NCBI GenBank assembly: GCA_021775915.1
Contig: JAJFGW010000005.1
Coordinates: 1-64,000, forward strand
Length of the DNA stretch: 64,000 nucleotides
Source: Alphaproteobacteria bacterium
Lineage (GTDB): Bacteria; Pseudomonadota; Alphaproteobacteria; Micavibrionales; Micavibrionaceae
Direction: 5' to 3'
In this document: piece by piece, positions 1 to 15,000 of the stretch
Position numbering within the stretch: position 1 is the stretch's first letter
Layout: every line of letters begins with the position of its first letter
Program-made: the position numbers and the translations under genes
The notes under the pieces: generated by a model
Databases searched by the model: none
Seen by the model: the letters and a program-made list of their open reading frames with translations, nothing else
What the model was told of the DNA's origin: nothing

Positions 1-3000
1 TCTTTGTGCCGCCACTGCCGCTCAGAACGGTGTTAAGAGTTCCCGTTGTAATAGCAGCACCCGCATTAGTACCTACAGAGTTTTCCCCAAGGAACATATT
101 GCCGCTGGTGTAATTCGTTGACGCATCGGAGAGATCGTTGATCGCGCCACCGCCGCCGCCGCCAATCATGTCGGTCCACGCACCGTTTTCAATCGCGCGG
201 AGCTTATTGGTCGTAGAGTTGTAACGGATCATCCCGTTCAGCGCGACACTCGCCGCAGGCTCCTGCGCGGTTGTGCCTTTGGAGACAACAAACCCGCCAT
301 TATTGCTGATGTAAATAATCCCGGCCTGTGTCAGATCACCTTTGATGATGTCACCGATATTGAGTTCGTTGCTGGCTGTAATAACGCTCTTTTGAGTATT
401 ATACCCAATCAGAATATTGTCAGTACCGCTTGTCGCAAGGTTACCGGAGATACTTCCCAAGAATGTATTGTTAGCACCTGTGGCTAAAGTACCCGCATTT
501 GTACCTATATAAGTGCTATTGTTCGCCGTTGTGTTTTGCAGTCCGGTATTCGTACCAATAAAGGTGTTAAAGTCTCCTGTCGTGGTCAAACCACCAGCAT
601 CCCATCCCATAAAGGTATTACTAGCGCCCTCTGTATTGGTAGCACCAGCTGCATGCCCCATAAAGGTGTTAAAGCTCCCTGTTGTATTGGCGTTACCAGC
701 GGCACTACCTAGGAAGGTATTGCTGATGCCTGTCGTACTTGCGCCAGAATTTTGACCCAAGAACATATTGTTGCTGGCGTAATTCGTCGCCGCATCGGAG
801 AGATCATCAATCGCGCCGCCACCGCCGCCGATAAGAGCGCCGCCGGAAACAAACCGTACCCAGTCCGCCGCCGTGGTTGAATAAACTTCATAGGCATCTG
901 TTGTGCTGTTAAAGCGGAACATACCGTCCGCGCCTGCTGGCTGTTGTGCCGTGGTTCCGGCAGGAACATGAATAGCTGACGTTCCTATGATCTGAATAAC
1001 ACCCGCCGCCGTCAAATCACCGGTGATTTTGTCGCCGATATTAAGCCAGTTGCTCGTCGTTGGTGTCGGCGTATCAACGTTATACCCGAGCAAGATGTTA
1101 TCCGTACCGCCTGTGATACTATTCCCGGCCTGATAGCCGATGGCCACGTTATTGGCAACACCGGATGTAGCGCCATCCACACCCTGCAAGGCACGGTACC
1201 CCATCACTACGTTATTATTACCGGAGCTACTGTACTCCATCGCTTCCAGACCAATGACGACATTATCAGCCCCCGTTACACTGTCATGCATGGCATAACG
1301 ACCCATCCCTGTATTACCACCCTGTGTAGTCGACGACATAATGCTGTGTCCTACGCCGGTGTTATACCAGCCGGTTGTCGCGCGGAGGGCAGAACCCCCT
1401 ATCGCCGTATTGGAATGTCCCGTTACGTTTAAAAGAAGGGCATCGCTCCCCATCGCCGTATTACCAGTTCCCGTCGTCGTACTCGAGCCCGCAGCATTTC
1501 CTATAAAGACACTGTGCACAGCTGATGTAGCCGCGCCACCTGCCGAAGAACCGACAAAGGTGTTGGCAAGACCCGTCAAAGCAGCATCGCCGGCCCGGTC
1601 ACCAATAATGACATTGTAGCTGCTTGTCGCATTTTCACCGGCCCGGTGGCCGATATAGGTATTGCTTTCCTGATTTGTCAAAGTCTTGCCGGCAAACTGA
1701 CCAATTATGGTATTTCTCCGGGCCCCCGCTATAAAGTTCAGCCCTGCATCCTGACCCATATACATACTGCCGTCTGCGAAGTAATCCGTCTGCGCATCGG
1801 AGAGGTCGTCAATCGCGCCGCCACCGCCGCCGAGGACATCAGTCCACGCGCCGTTTTCAATCGTGCGGAGTTTGTTGGTTGTGGAGTTGTAACGGATCAT
1901 ACCGTTCAGCGCGACACTCGCCGCAGGCTCCTGCGCGGTTGTGCCTTTGGAGACAACAAACCCGCCATTATTGCTGATGTAAATAATCCCGGCCTGTGTC
2001 AGATCACCTTTGATGATGTCACCGATATTGAGTTCATTGCTGACATTACTGGCACTGACGAGAACGCCTTGTCCGATCAAAATATTACTGTCACCGGTTC
2101 CAATAACTGTTGCACCGTCGTCAGCCCCCTGACCTAAAACAACGTTGCTGCTGCCGGTTGTAAGCCCCGCACCTGCATTCTCCCCGACAAGCAGGTTGAA
2201 TCCTCCACTGGTTGCACTATCCCCTGCAGCGTCGCCGATATATGTGTTCCCTGAACTCGTATTCGAAAACCCGGCACTATTACCAATCATCGTGTTTTCT
2301 GTACCAGTTAGATTGCTGGCGCCAGCAGATTTTCCGACAAAAACATTCCCGCTGCCGGATGTAGCTGCTGTCCCGGCGTCCTTACCGATAAAGACGTTAT
2401 CTGCAGCCGTCAACGCCGCATCACCGGCATTGTGACCGATAATCACGTTGTCTTGTGCTGTGTTGGTGGCGCCACTTCCGGCGTCATGACCGATAGAAAC
2501 ATTGCGTGACGCGGTGGCGGCTGTGTAGGCCGCGCCCTTACCAATCGCGACATTCTCAACACCTGTCGTATTATTGTTACCGGCATCAAGACCGACAAAA
2601 ACGTTGTCCGTCCCTGTGGTTAACTGCCGTCCAGCCCGTGAACCCAGAGCGGTGTTGTTATCACCTGTCAGGCTGTTCCCCGTAAGCGATTGCCCGGCTT
2701 TTGTTCCGATTAGAGTATTGTACTGAGCACCATCATCCAGCCATTGTCCGGCCTGATGACCCATGGCAACGTTTTCGATACCGTCAGTGGTTACGGACCC
2801 TGACGAGACACCAACAAAGGTATTCGAACCACCCGTTGTTAAACTGTACCCTGCATCCGTCCCTATAAGTGTGTTGGCATTAGAGGTGGTTAAGACACGA
2901 CCGGCATTCTTACCCAGCGCGGTGTTAGCGCTACCCGTTGAGCTGCCGCCGGCCGTTTGACCGAGGAATACATTGCCACTCGTGTAATCTGTTGCCGCAT

Positions 3001-6000
3001 CGGTGAGTTCGTCGATGCTTGTCGCGCCGGCACCACCGGAAGACAGAAGCGTGCGCCATGTTGTGCCTTCGGCATCATAATATTCAACCACATCAGTAGA
3101 GGCGGTGTTGTTGTAACGCAGAAGACCCTCTTCACCAGTCGGTCTTTCAGTCGTGTTGTTACCAACAGGAATGCGCAACGCACCCGTGCTGCTTATATAC
3201 GTCACACCACCCGCCGTCAGATCACCGGTGATCAGATCGCCGATATTGAGTTCGTTGGAGGCTCCTACCGCGCTGGCAATTACTTCGTGGCCAATCAGAA
3301 TATTGTCCGTACCCGTGGTTGTGGCGCCAACGCCAACAGGACCATACCCGGCACCCATACCCAGGAAGGTATTGTTGTTACCTGTCGCGTCCGCCCCGGC
3401 GTTACTCCCGACATAAACACTGTCAGCACCACCGGCGCTGTTGAGTCCCGCACCGCCACCCAAGAAGGTGTTATTGTCACCAGTCGTACTAAACTTCCCG
3501 GCAACCGCCCCAAAGTAAGTATTTCCGGATCCTAGTGTGTCCTGCCCCGCGCTGCTACCGAAATAAGAATTGTTGTTACCCGCCACATTATCCGTCCCTG
3601 CGCCGGTACCAACAAAAGTGTTGGATGTCCCCGCTATATTGCCGTCGCCGGCCAGATAACCAATAAAGACACTAAAGTCTGCCGTGTTCACCAATCCGGC
3701 ATCCTTACCGATCAGAACGGAACCACTGCCCGTCGTCATGGCATTACCGGCGTTATAACCGAGGAAGACGTTGTCATTACCGGACTCTAAATTCTGCCCG
3801 GCTAGACCGCCGAGAGCGGTATTCCGTAAGCCAGTTGAGGACACGGTATCCGGATTCCCGTGCAAGGCAAATGGTCCAACCGCCACGTTATTGGCAGACC
3901 CGGCACCCGGCACGAAATAACGTAAAGCCTCATTACCAAACGCCGCACTGTAGTCGGCCAATAGGTTGTTCTCAAGCGCCCGATATCCGCTCGCTGTGTT
4001 ATTATTGCCTGTTGTGTTGTCTTGAAGCGCCCAAAACCCGCTCGCCGTGTTTGACCCTCCCGCTAAGTTAGATTTAAGCGCCCGATACCCGGTCGCCGTA
4101 TTATTATCGCCCGTTGTGCTACTGGTAAGCGCCCGATACCCGGTCGCCGTATTATTATTGCCTGTACTGGCATTCAAAGTGTCCGGGCCGAGAGCAACGT
4201 TACCTCCACCGGTCGCGCTCGCCCCAGCGCCCTGCCCAAGATACACACTACCGCTCGTGTAATTCGTCGCCGCATCGGTGAGTTCGTCGATTGTTGTTGC
4301 GCCCGCACCGCCGGAGGAGAGTAGGGTGCGCCATGTTGTGCCTTCGGCATCATAATATTCAACCACATCGGTGGAAGCCGTATTATTATAACGCAGCAGA
4401 CCTTCTTCGCCCGTTGGACGATCGCCTGCGTTATTCCCAACCGGAATACGCAATGCGCCGGTACCACTCACATAAAGAATACCTGCGCCAGTCATGTCGC
4501 CGTAAATCGTGTTACCGATATTGAGGTAATCGCTTGTTGCTGCGAGCGGTACATCCGCGCTTTTACCGATGATAATATTGTTGCTACCGGTCGCACCCGC
4601 TATATCATAAGCAAAGGCTCCAATCGCAACGTTAAAGTTTCCTGTCGCGTTCACCCCAGCCTGGCTACCAAAATAAGCATTTTCATCACCGGCACCGCTA
4701 TTTCGACCTGCCGCGTAGCCAAAGAAAGCGTTATCAGCGCCGCCCACACTTGTCCTCCCTGCGCTATCTCCAAACATGGAGTTCTGATCACCCGTTTCAA
4801 GATCGCCGGCCTGATTACCAAAATAAGAATTGTTGCCACCTGTTACATTAGCGGAACCAGCCGATACGCCCATAAAGGTGTTGCCGGGACCTGATGTATT
4901 AGAACCACCCGCGTTCTGTCCTACAAAGACATTATAGCTTGCGGTATTCACATCCCCGGCACCGGAACCTATCAGAACGGTTTCAATTCCCGTCGTCATG
5001 GCATTACCGGCGTTATAACCAATAAACACGTTGTCATTACCGGTTGTCAGGTTTTGTCCTGCCAGACCACCGAGGGCCGTGTTCTGAATACCGTCCGAAA
5101 GTCCGGCAGCACCCTGCAGGGCACTCGCCCCAATCGCGACGTTATAGGCATTACCTGCCGGTGAAGCGAATTGCCGCAATGCGAGCGAACCAAAGGCTAC
5201 ACTATTGCTTGCATCCGTGTTCTTCCACAGCGCCTGATAACCGTTGGCCGTATTGCCGGCCCCTGTTGTGTTGTCTATCAGTGCCTGATAACCGTAGGCC
5301 GTATTGCTGGCCCCTGACGTGTTGTTACCCAGAGTATTGGAGCCTAGCGCAACATTGCCTGTGCCGGTGTTTGAAGCACCCGAACCTTGACCCAGGAACA
5401 TATTGCCGCTTACGTAATTCGTAATCCCGTCGGTGAGTTCGTCGATGGAGGTCGCACCCGCGCCGCCGGAGGAGAGCAGGGTGCGCCATGTTGTGCCTTC
5501 AGCATCGTAATATTCAACAACGTCGGTGGAAGCCGTATTGTTATAACGCAGCAGACCTTCTTCGCCCGTTGGCCTTTCAGTCGTGTCGTTACCAACAGGA
5601 ATGCGCAAAGCGCCTGTGCTGCTAATATATGTCACACCACCCGCCGTCAGATCACCGGTGATTAAATTACCGATATTGAGTTCGTCATTGGCACCGACAG
5701 CAGTGGCGAGTACATCCTTACCGATTAAAATATTGCGGGAGCCTGTTGTGAGGGCCCCCACACCACCACCAGCTACATCATACCCGGCGCCCATACCAAT
5801 CAGAACATTGTCATCGCCGGACGTTACACTGAAACCAGTGAATTCGCCAAGAAATGCATTGTCATTCGCACCTTCAAAACTGCGTCCGGAACGGTGGCCA
5901 ATAAAGGTGTTGTTGTTTCCCGCGACAGCGCTAGCGCCAGTGCCGCCGCCGGCAAGATAACCCAGGAACGTATTGTCACTGCCTGCTGTGTGATCCCCGG

Positions 6001-9000
6001 AGAAATGTCCGATCATGGTATTTTGCGTTCCTGCTACGTTTTCCTGACCGGCCTGGTTACCGATATAAGTATTGTTGTCTGCGGTTGTATCCTCACCGGC
6101 CCTGTAGCCAATAATGGTATTGCCTTCTCCTGTCGTAAGCGACAACCCTGCCTGGGTACCCAACAGAGTGTTAAAGCTCCCTAGCGTTAAATCTCTACCA
6201 GCCAAATAACCAAAGACTGAGTTGTGGAGACACTCCCAGGCCGGGCCGGTTGTATCACAGGCAGCGCTCATGCTAGACAAGACATCGCCGCCCAGTCCGG
6301 TATTACCTGACCCGTTTGTACCGTTCCCGACACCTGTGCCAAGGAATATGTTGTTGCTCGTGTAATTCGTCGCCGCATCGGTGAGTTCATCAATATTCGT
6401 TGCGCCTGCGCCGCCGGAAGATAAAAGCGTGCGCCATGTTGTGCCGTCAGCATCGTAAAATTCAACCACGTCACTTCCAACAGGCGTTGTGTTATAGCGC
6501 AACAACCCGGCTTCAACCGCTGGCTGTTCGCCCGTCGTTCCAACAGGAATGCGCAGAGCGCCGGTACTACTTATATATGTCACACCACCTGCCGTCAGAT
6601 CACCGGTGATGAGGTTGCCGATATTGAGTTCGTTGGAAGCTGTTGTCGTGCTTTTTTGAATATTATTCCCGATGATAATATTGTCATTACCTGTTGTGCC
6701 AAGATTACCGGCAGAACTACCAATAAAGGTGTTCCCGCCGCCGTCAATATTGGCAAAACCCGCATCACCGCCAACGAAGGTGTTGTTATCAGCTATCGTG
6801 GTATTGGCCCCCGCATCATAACCAATAACGGTATTATGAATTCCTGTCGTATTTTTGTTACCAGCAGCAAGACCTACGAAGGTATTCCAGTCTCCAGTCG
6901 TGTTGGCCCAGCCCGCGGACACGCCAACAAAAGTGTTTGAATCTCCAGTTGTATTTCTTCTGCCCGTCTCAGAACCGATAAAGGTATTGCCTGCTCCGGT
7001 ATTGAGGGGATCATTTCCGGACAGATTCCCGACAAAAGTGTTTTGTAACTGTGTTGTCAGAGCCAACCCGGCGTCTTTACCAATCATGATGCTACCGCTG
7101 GCAGTTGTGTGTGCTGCACCGGCGTTGTAGCCCATAAAGACGTTGTCATCACCGGACTCTAAATTCTGTCCGGCAAAATGACCCAGAGCTGTATTCTGAG
7201 TACCGGTTGAAGACACCGCATCGACATTCCCCCGTAAAGCTTCCGTTCCAATCGCCGTGTTACTTCCTGTACCGACGAAGTATTCTAAGGCGTATTTTCC
7301 GAGCGCGGCATTGTTACCGCCGGTGACATTGTTAAGACCTGCGTAATAACCGACATAGGTGTTGTTGGCACCGGTTGTTGTCTTTTGACCGGCCCATGTT
7401 CCGACGGCGGTATTCGTGCTACCGCTCGTGTTTTCGAAACCTGCCTGATAACCGAGGAAGGTGTTGTCAGCGCCACCTACATTCTTCATGCCCGTCTGGT
7501 GCCCGACAAACGTATTAAATCCGGCTGTTGTTAATTCCCCGGCACGAGAACCGATCATCACATTATCACTGATTGTTGTCAGCGCCGCACCGGCGTTATA
7601 ACCGATCAGAACGTGGTCATTACCGCTCGTCAGGAGCGTACCGGCATGGGTACCAAGCGCAACGTTCCGAGCTCCCGTTAGATTTTGCTCGAGAGCGGAA
7701 TGCCCGAGCCCTGTGTTATCTGTCCCTGTTGTATTTTTCCAAAGAGCAAAGGAGCCAAAGGCTGCATTTTGACTTCCTGATGTATTGTCTCCCAGAGCAA
7801 TATTACCCATGGCTGTGTTGTTAGAACAATCGCCTGCGGCACAGACAGTATCCAGCGATCCCAACGCACCTTCACCCAGCGCGACGTTGCGTATACCTTC
7901 TGTCGCAGCGTTCCCGGCACTCTGCGCAAGAAACACATTATTGCTCGTGTAATTCGTGGCCGCATCGCCGAGATCGTCGATGACAACACCACCGGCGCCG
8001 GAGGTAATAATATCGGCCCACGCTCCACCCTGATAAGCCTCGAATTTATCGACGTCGCTATTATAGCGGAACATACCGTTTTCAGGCACGCCCGGGCGCT
8101 GCCCCGTTGTACCGACATTCATCATTAGCGCGCCGGTGCTTTGCAGGCGGATCAGACCCTGCGTATCGAACTGCATGATGTTCGTTGTCGCCGTTAAGCT
8201 GTCATCATAGAAAGCAAAATCGAGCGTATCGGTTTCGGGATTTAGCGTGAAGTAATCAAGAGGGTCTGTGAAGCCGTTCGTATCTGTTAACTGAAGACTG
8301 CCATCACCGCCGAGAACCCTGAGCGTACCGTTGCCGCCATTCAGATCAATGCCGATATTTCCGGCAGCGTCATAAATATATTGCCGCCCGGAGCCATCGA
8401 CAATCTGGTTAAACTGGAACGACGCCGCGCCGAGATCATTGATCATCTCCAGAAACTCGCCATTGTCTGTGGAGTTTTCAATCGTCGCCACATAATTACC
8501 ATTCGTCGCACCGCCACTGACATAAAGAAGCGTGGATGGTGCCAGTGTACCAATCCCGACATTGCCACTATCTAGTATCGTCATCCTCGTTCCATCATTG
8601 ACGAAATCAGCCGCGGTCATCGTCCGTGCGACATTACCCGTGCTGGGGTGAAGTATGAAATGCATGGCGCTTGAGCTATTGGTGATATACGTACCACCAG
8701 CATCATTCGAGCCCATGGCCTCCATGTTCCAGAGGTTGGTATTAAAGTCCCAGAATGCATTATGGCCGACGAACATGCGGTCAAAGCCCGTGTCCGCCTC
8801 CAGCATGTTTTGTAAAGTGACACCGCCGTTAGCAGCCCAGTCTGTTACAATACGAAGACCATGGTTTTGGTAACCAGCGACAGTGGTATCACCGTAAATC
8901 TCAAGCTGGCTTCGCGGTGTCGTTGTGCCGATTCCGACCAACGGCGAACCGGAATTATAATGAATAATGTCGCCCGCGCCCGCTGTCCAAAGCCCGCCGC

Positions 9001-12000
9001 CGCCAGCTGCAATGCTCGCCGCGGTGAAACAGTCATTCCCAAGCTCATCACAATATTTGGTCGCGCCCGCAGGACCTTCAACATCGAGAAAAAGCTGTCC
9101 GCCTGTGCCGATGTCAGGTGAGATGTCACCAATGCCAAGATTGCCTGAACTGAAGACCATCTGACTGTTGACGTTATCTGTGCCGAAAAGTATATCACCT
9201 GTGCCAAGCGCACCCGCAAGTAATGCCAGCGTTGTGTCAGAGGCAATATTTGCTCCGTTTGCGCTGCTGGTAAACCAAATCTCGGTCCCGGTGTGATTTA
9301 CAATTCTAACAAGGCCATCGTTATCGACTGTAAACTTATCACCATCCCCAACGGTCAAAAGGCCTGTCGGTGTGGAATCACCAATCCCAACTTTACCGTC
9401 GCCTCTAACCACGAACAGGTCACCGGCGTCATTTCCACCCGGCGATGCATCAGAACGTATTTGTAAAAGATCCCCTGTCTGGGCGGCAAGCGCCTGAACA
9501 GCAATACCGTACGAACCTGCATCATATGGTATAACGCCCACCCGTATTTCGGTCCAATCCGGCGTAGCCCAACCTCCAAATTCCGCATGCCTTAGACCAA
9601 AATGGGCCTGCGTATCACCAGAACCTGAGTCATAAGCAACCCGAAGTCCGTCAGCCGCATTCCCTGCTGCTTCTATCCTGAAGAGATCACGACTTGCCGT
9701 TGCGTCATGATTGATTGTAAGCATCCCGCCCGGCGTACTCGTCCCAATCCCCAAACTATCCGTTGCCTTGCTGTAGAAGAAAATCGTGTCCGTGCCCAAA
9801 ATCCCGCCGGAGTTAAACAGCACTTCGCCATCTGCCCCCGGTGCAGGTGTAGCGCCTCCCGCGACAGTCGCGGCAGTGAAACAATTGCCGCCGAGTTCAT
9901 CACAATATTGTTTCGCACCGATTTCGCCTTCGACATCGAGGTCGAGAATTCCGCTTGGTGCTGTTTGCCCGGCTGGAATGGTTGGATCAATCACCAATCG
10001 TCCACCGGCCAGAAGCATGGTGTTGGTTGTGGCCAGGTTAACCGCACTCTGATCACCCATGAAGATACCGAAGGAGCTATTTTGAGAAACTTGCGGGTCA
10101 ACACCGGCAGGAGCGCCAAGACCAAAGGCTACAGAGTAATCACCGCCAGCCGTGACCTCTTGCCCAAACGCGACACTTCTTTGCCCGCCTGCCGTGGTAT
10201 TAAGCCCCATCGCAAAGCTTTCATTATTGCTCGCCGTTGTGCCATCACCAAGCGCAACACTGCCCGAACCGCTTGCCGTCGTGTTAAAGCCCATGCCGAC
10301 ACTGTAATTTCCTATACTCCCATTATCCCAAGCCCCACCATTCACATTACCCGCGCGGAAAGCAGAACTTTCATGATCGAAGAACATGCGCGTTCCAGCA
10401 CCACCGGCAGGAACTGAATCAACACCTGTATGCGTACCTACAACGAGGAAGTCACCACCGGAAGTGTGCAAAAGAGCACTTGGGTTTGTTGTTCCAATAC
10501 CCAGATTTCCGGCAGAGCCAAAGACAAAATTTGCATCCGTCCCGAACACGCCGCCGGAGTTAAAGATCATTTCGCGATTAATTCCCGGCGCTACGCCACC
10601 GCCGCTGGAAACACTCGCCGCGGTGAAACAGTTCGCGAGATTTTCATCACAATATTTGAAGGAACCAACGCGCGGGTCGCCGCCGGCATCCGTATCACCC
10701 AAGAGTGTGTCGCCGATATTGAGGTAGTTACTGGTTGTTGCCAGCGGTGTATCAACATCATAGCCGATCAGGATATTGTCATCACCCGTTGTGATGCTGT
10801 CCCCGGCCAGCGCGCCAAGAGCTGTATTACGCTGACCGTCTGAAACACCATCAACACCAAGCAGTGCATTGGGGCCAAGAGCAACGTTATAAGCGTCACC
10901 GGCTGGTGGATTGAAGTATTGTAAAGCAAATTTACCTACGCCTACGCTATTACCTGCCACCGTGTTTTTGTTACCGGCCGTTAAGCCGACAAAGGTGTTA
11001 TTACCTCCCGTTGTGGTGTCGCTACCAGCCCATGAACCGACCAGAATATTATTTTGCGCTCCCAAAATACTAGCACCAGCCTGATTACCAATGGCGGTAT
11101 TGTTGACCCCTGTCGTAACGGACGAGCCAGCTAAATTACCAAGCAACGTATTACCCCCACCGGACGTAATAGCATCGCCAGCGCTATCACCCAGAGTAGT
11201 ATTGTCTGTTCCGCTTGTAACAGTCGCCCCTTCATGCCCGAGGAACATATTATTGCTCACGTAATTCGTCGCCGCATCGCCGAGATCGTCAATATCAATC
11301 GCGCCAGCCGCGCCGCCGAGATTAACCCAGGCACCGTTCTCGTAGAACTCCATCAGATTATCAGTGCTGGAATAACGGATCATACCGTGTTTCGGTGCCG
11401 CCGGACGCTCACCCACCAGACCAGCAGGTGTCCGCAACGCGCCCGTCCCGACAACTTCGATCGTCCCGGTCAGCATATCACCAGTGATGACATCACCGAT
11501 ATTCAGTTCGTTATCAGCATCAACACCGCTTGTCGTGACATTATATCCGATGACGATGTTATCATTGCCGTCTTCAATGTTTGCCCCGGCCAGACCGCCA
11601 ATGGCAGTATTACGCACCCCAATTGACGAAACACCATCGGCATTTCCGTTCATTGCCAAAAACCCCAATGCAACATTATGCGCAGCCCCCGCAGGTGGAT
11701 TGAAAAAACGTAGCGCATTAAGTCCGATCCCCGTACTCCCATCTCCAGCTACATTAGCAAGCATGGCATAGGTACCGAGCGCTGTATTATCATCCCCTGC
11801 CGTATTATCCTGAAGCGCCTGATACCCAACTGCCACATTCTGGGCCCCAGCTGCATTCGCTTGCAAAGACTGAGAACCGAGTCCGACATTAAACGCCCCT
11901 GCGCTTGTCTCATTTCCGCCATCGAGGAAAACGCTATTATTAGCATCCACCAAAAGCATCCGCCCGGCGGAGGTAAATTCAAATCCGGTGGCCGTGCCAA

Positions 12001-15000
12001 GAATGCCATTAGAATTAAAAAGAATTTCACGGTTATTTCCGGGTGCTGCACCGCCGCCGCCAGAAACACTCGCCGCAGTGAAACAGTTCGCGAGATTTTC
12101 ATCACAAAATTTGAAAGAACCAACGCGCGGGTCGCCGCCGGTGGAGTTTTCACCGAATAATGTCCCGCCGATATTGAGGTAATTGCTGTCGGTTGGATTG
12201 GGGACGTCAATGTTATAGCCGATCAGGATATTATCATCACCCGTGGTGATGCTATCGCCGGCCAACCCGCCAAGAGCTATATTGTTCACACCGTCGGATA
12301 CGCCAGCAACACCCCGCAACGCGCCTGAACCAAGCGCAACATTATAGGCATTTCCGGCTGGCGGGTTAAAATTACGCAGCGCCTGAAAACCAATTGCAGT
12401 ACTGTTGCTTGAGTCCGTGTTGTCGCGCAGGGCTTCAACACCAAATCCTGCGTTTGATTGTCCTATAGTGTTAGAATTTAAAGACCGAGTGCCGGTTGCT
12501 GTATTATTTTGGCCCGCCGTATTGTTAGTCATAGCCAAATAACCAATAGCCGTGTTGGCAAACCCGACATCGTTGATATCAAGAGCGTTCGGGCCAAGAG
12601 CAACATTATCGCCGCCGGTCGTAATCGCTGCACCGGAATTTTGACCAAGGAACATATTGTTACTGGCATAATTCGTCGCCGCGTCGCCGAGGTCATTGAT
12701 AACGATACCGCCGCCACCTGCTGTGATGATGTCCAGCCAGCTTCCATTCTGGTAAGCCTCGTATTTATTCGTGACCGTGTTATAGCGCATCATACCGTCA
12801 ACAGGGACAAGCGGACGGTTTGTGCCGTCACCGCGCGGGAAGAGAATTGCGTCTGTGCCGGCAACGTCAAGGGCAGCTTCCGGCGCTGCCGTGCCAATAC
12901 CCAGACTTCCCGTCGAGCGCATGTAAACCAGCCCGGTGTCTGCGCCCATCGCGCCATTGGAATTAAACAAAATCTCGCTGTCATTGCCCGGAATACCGAC
13001 CGCGCCGGTGAAGACATCCTCGGCGGTGAAACAGAAACTATCAACCTCGCTACAGAATTGCTGGGCACCGACCCGGCCTTCGACATCAACCGTCAATCCG
13101 CCATCCGGCGCAATAAAGCCTGCCGATGTTAAATCCGGATCAATAATTAATTTACCACCCGCCAACACCATCGCGTTTGGTGTGGCGACAGAAATGCCAG
13201 CCTGATCGCCCATAAAGACGCCAAGAGATCCTGCGCCCGTGACTTGCGGCGCTGCGCCCGCCGTCGTACCTAAACCAACTGCCATTGAATTTGTTGCGCC
13301 CGCCGCGACAACGGCCTGATTACCCAGCGCGACGCCGGCCGTTGCCCGTGCCTCTACTTGCGTACCAAGCGCTATCGCATCTTCGGTTGTGGCCAAAGCG
13401 CGATCACCGGCGGCAAAAGCGTTCTGTCCGGTGGCTTGAACATCCAGACCAAAGGCCGCTGAATCCTGCCCCATGTTTCCGTCGTCCCACTGCGTCCCCG
13501 TCACCGTACCGGCGCGGAAAGACCCGGCGCTCGGGTACCAGATAAAGCGCGTTCCCGCACCTTCGAGGGCAGAAGAGAATGTCAGGCCTGCACCTTCTTT
13601 GACAATATATGAAGAATTCTCATAGGCGATAAAATCGGGGAATTCATCCCACACACCACCAACGCCGCCACCGCCGCCGCCGGATGTACCAATCGTTTCC
13701 CAGAAGCCGGTATTCACGGAACAGATCAAAAGCTCGTCCGCGCCGTTATAAGCAATCATACCACTTTCCGGACAGGCCGCCCCGGCGGTATAGAGCGCGC
13801 TACTGCGTAATCTTATCTCACCCTGAATATCAAGAGTTGCGGTCGGATTCAAAATACCAAGACCGACATCTCCAGCGGAATCAATGGACAAACGAGCATT
13901 ATTATTCGTCCGTAATTCCAGCCCGTTCCCGGTGCTGGAATAGTAAAGCCCTTCGTCTTTCGCAACGCCATCACCATCAAGACGGAAAGCGTTGGCATAA
14001 ACATCATTGGTAACATTCAAATCACCGGCGGTAATATCTACACCCTGTGCATCGTCAAACGTTACAGCGCTATTACTATCGCTAATATTGCCCTGTAAAT
14101 CAGAGGTGCCTGTCACGGTCAGACTCCCACCAAGGCTTGTTGCAAAAGCAGCGACCGTCAAAGTATTATTCACCTGCACCGCACCGCCAGCCGTTACTGC
14201 CGCAACGGTAGAAAGCCCGGTTACACCCAGAGTATTATTAATTTGTGTTGCACCGCTTGCCGTTAACGCTGCCGTCCCTGTAACACCAAGCGTTGAAACG
14301 CCGGTCACGCCTAACGTACCACTTATATCCGCATTATCATTAACATCAAGAGCAGCATTAATTGTGGCCGTTGTACCGCTAACCGTTAAATCGGTGCCAA
14401 CTATGACATTGCCGGTTGTTGTCATGGCAGGAACAGTCATAAGACCGCCTACATATTTGAAAACGCCGCCGGGAGCAGCGTCAAACGCTCCAACCGTGGT
14501 CGAACGGAACTGAATATCACCTATAGCACTACCCTGCGCACCACTACCGGCCGCTGCGCTGGCAACATTGACCCATGCATTAACATCACAAATTTCAAGC
14601 AACTCTGCCGGCCCGGCAGTATTACGCCGCAACGAACCTTGGTTCGCGCCATTACAAACTATACTACCCGGCGTTAGATCGGTCGGCAGCAAGAGCAAAC
14701 TGTCCGCGCCAAATTCAAGACTTGCATTATTCAAACCGAAAGCACCACCAGCGAGATTACCACCGCTTTGGAAATTAGCGGCTCCTGTAACTTCAATGTC
14801 TTTATCAATTGTTGCCATTCCGGGGTTGCCACTTTTCAGACTCCACAAACCGCCGGAGGCTTGAACAGCACCGGCGTAGGTGAGATCAATGACAAGGTCA
14901 TCGCCAGCTTTGGTCAGATAACCCGGATCAGCCGCACAACTTGACTGGAAATTACGGTCAGGTCCGGCAGATATAATAGCAATGGAAACTTTGTCTTGAA

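Noticed and set aside
709-13089. Minus-strand frames of 60-153 codons in another reading frame
   Set aside because: All lie in one frame that overlaps the giant open frame and share low-complexity wording. They are out-of-frame readings of the same repeats.
513-14864. Many plus-strand frames of 60-240 codons opposite the giant gene
   Set aside because: They are shadows of the repeat-coding minus strand: they repeat the same Pro/Val/Ala-rich wording, lack ribosome sites and have no family features.
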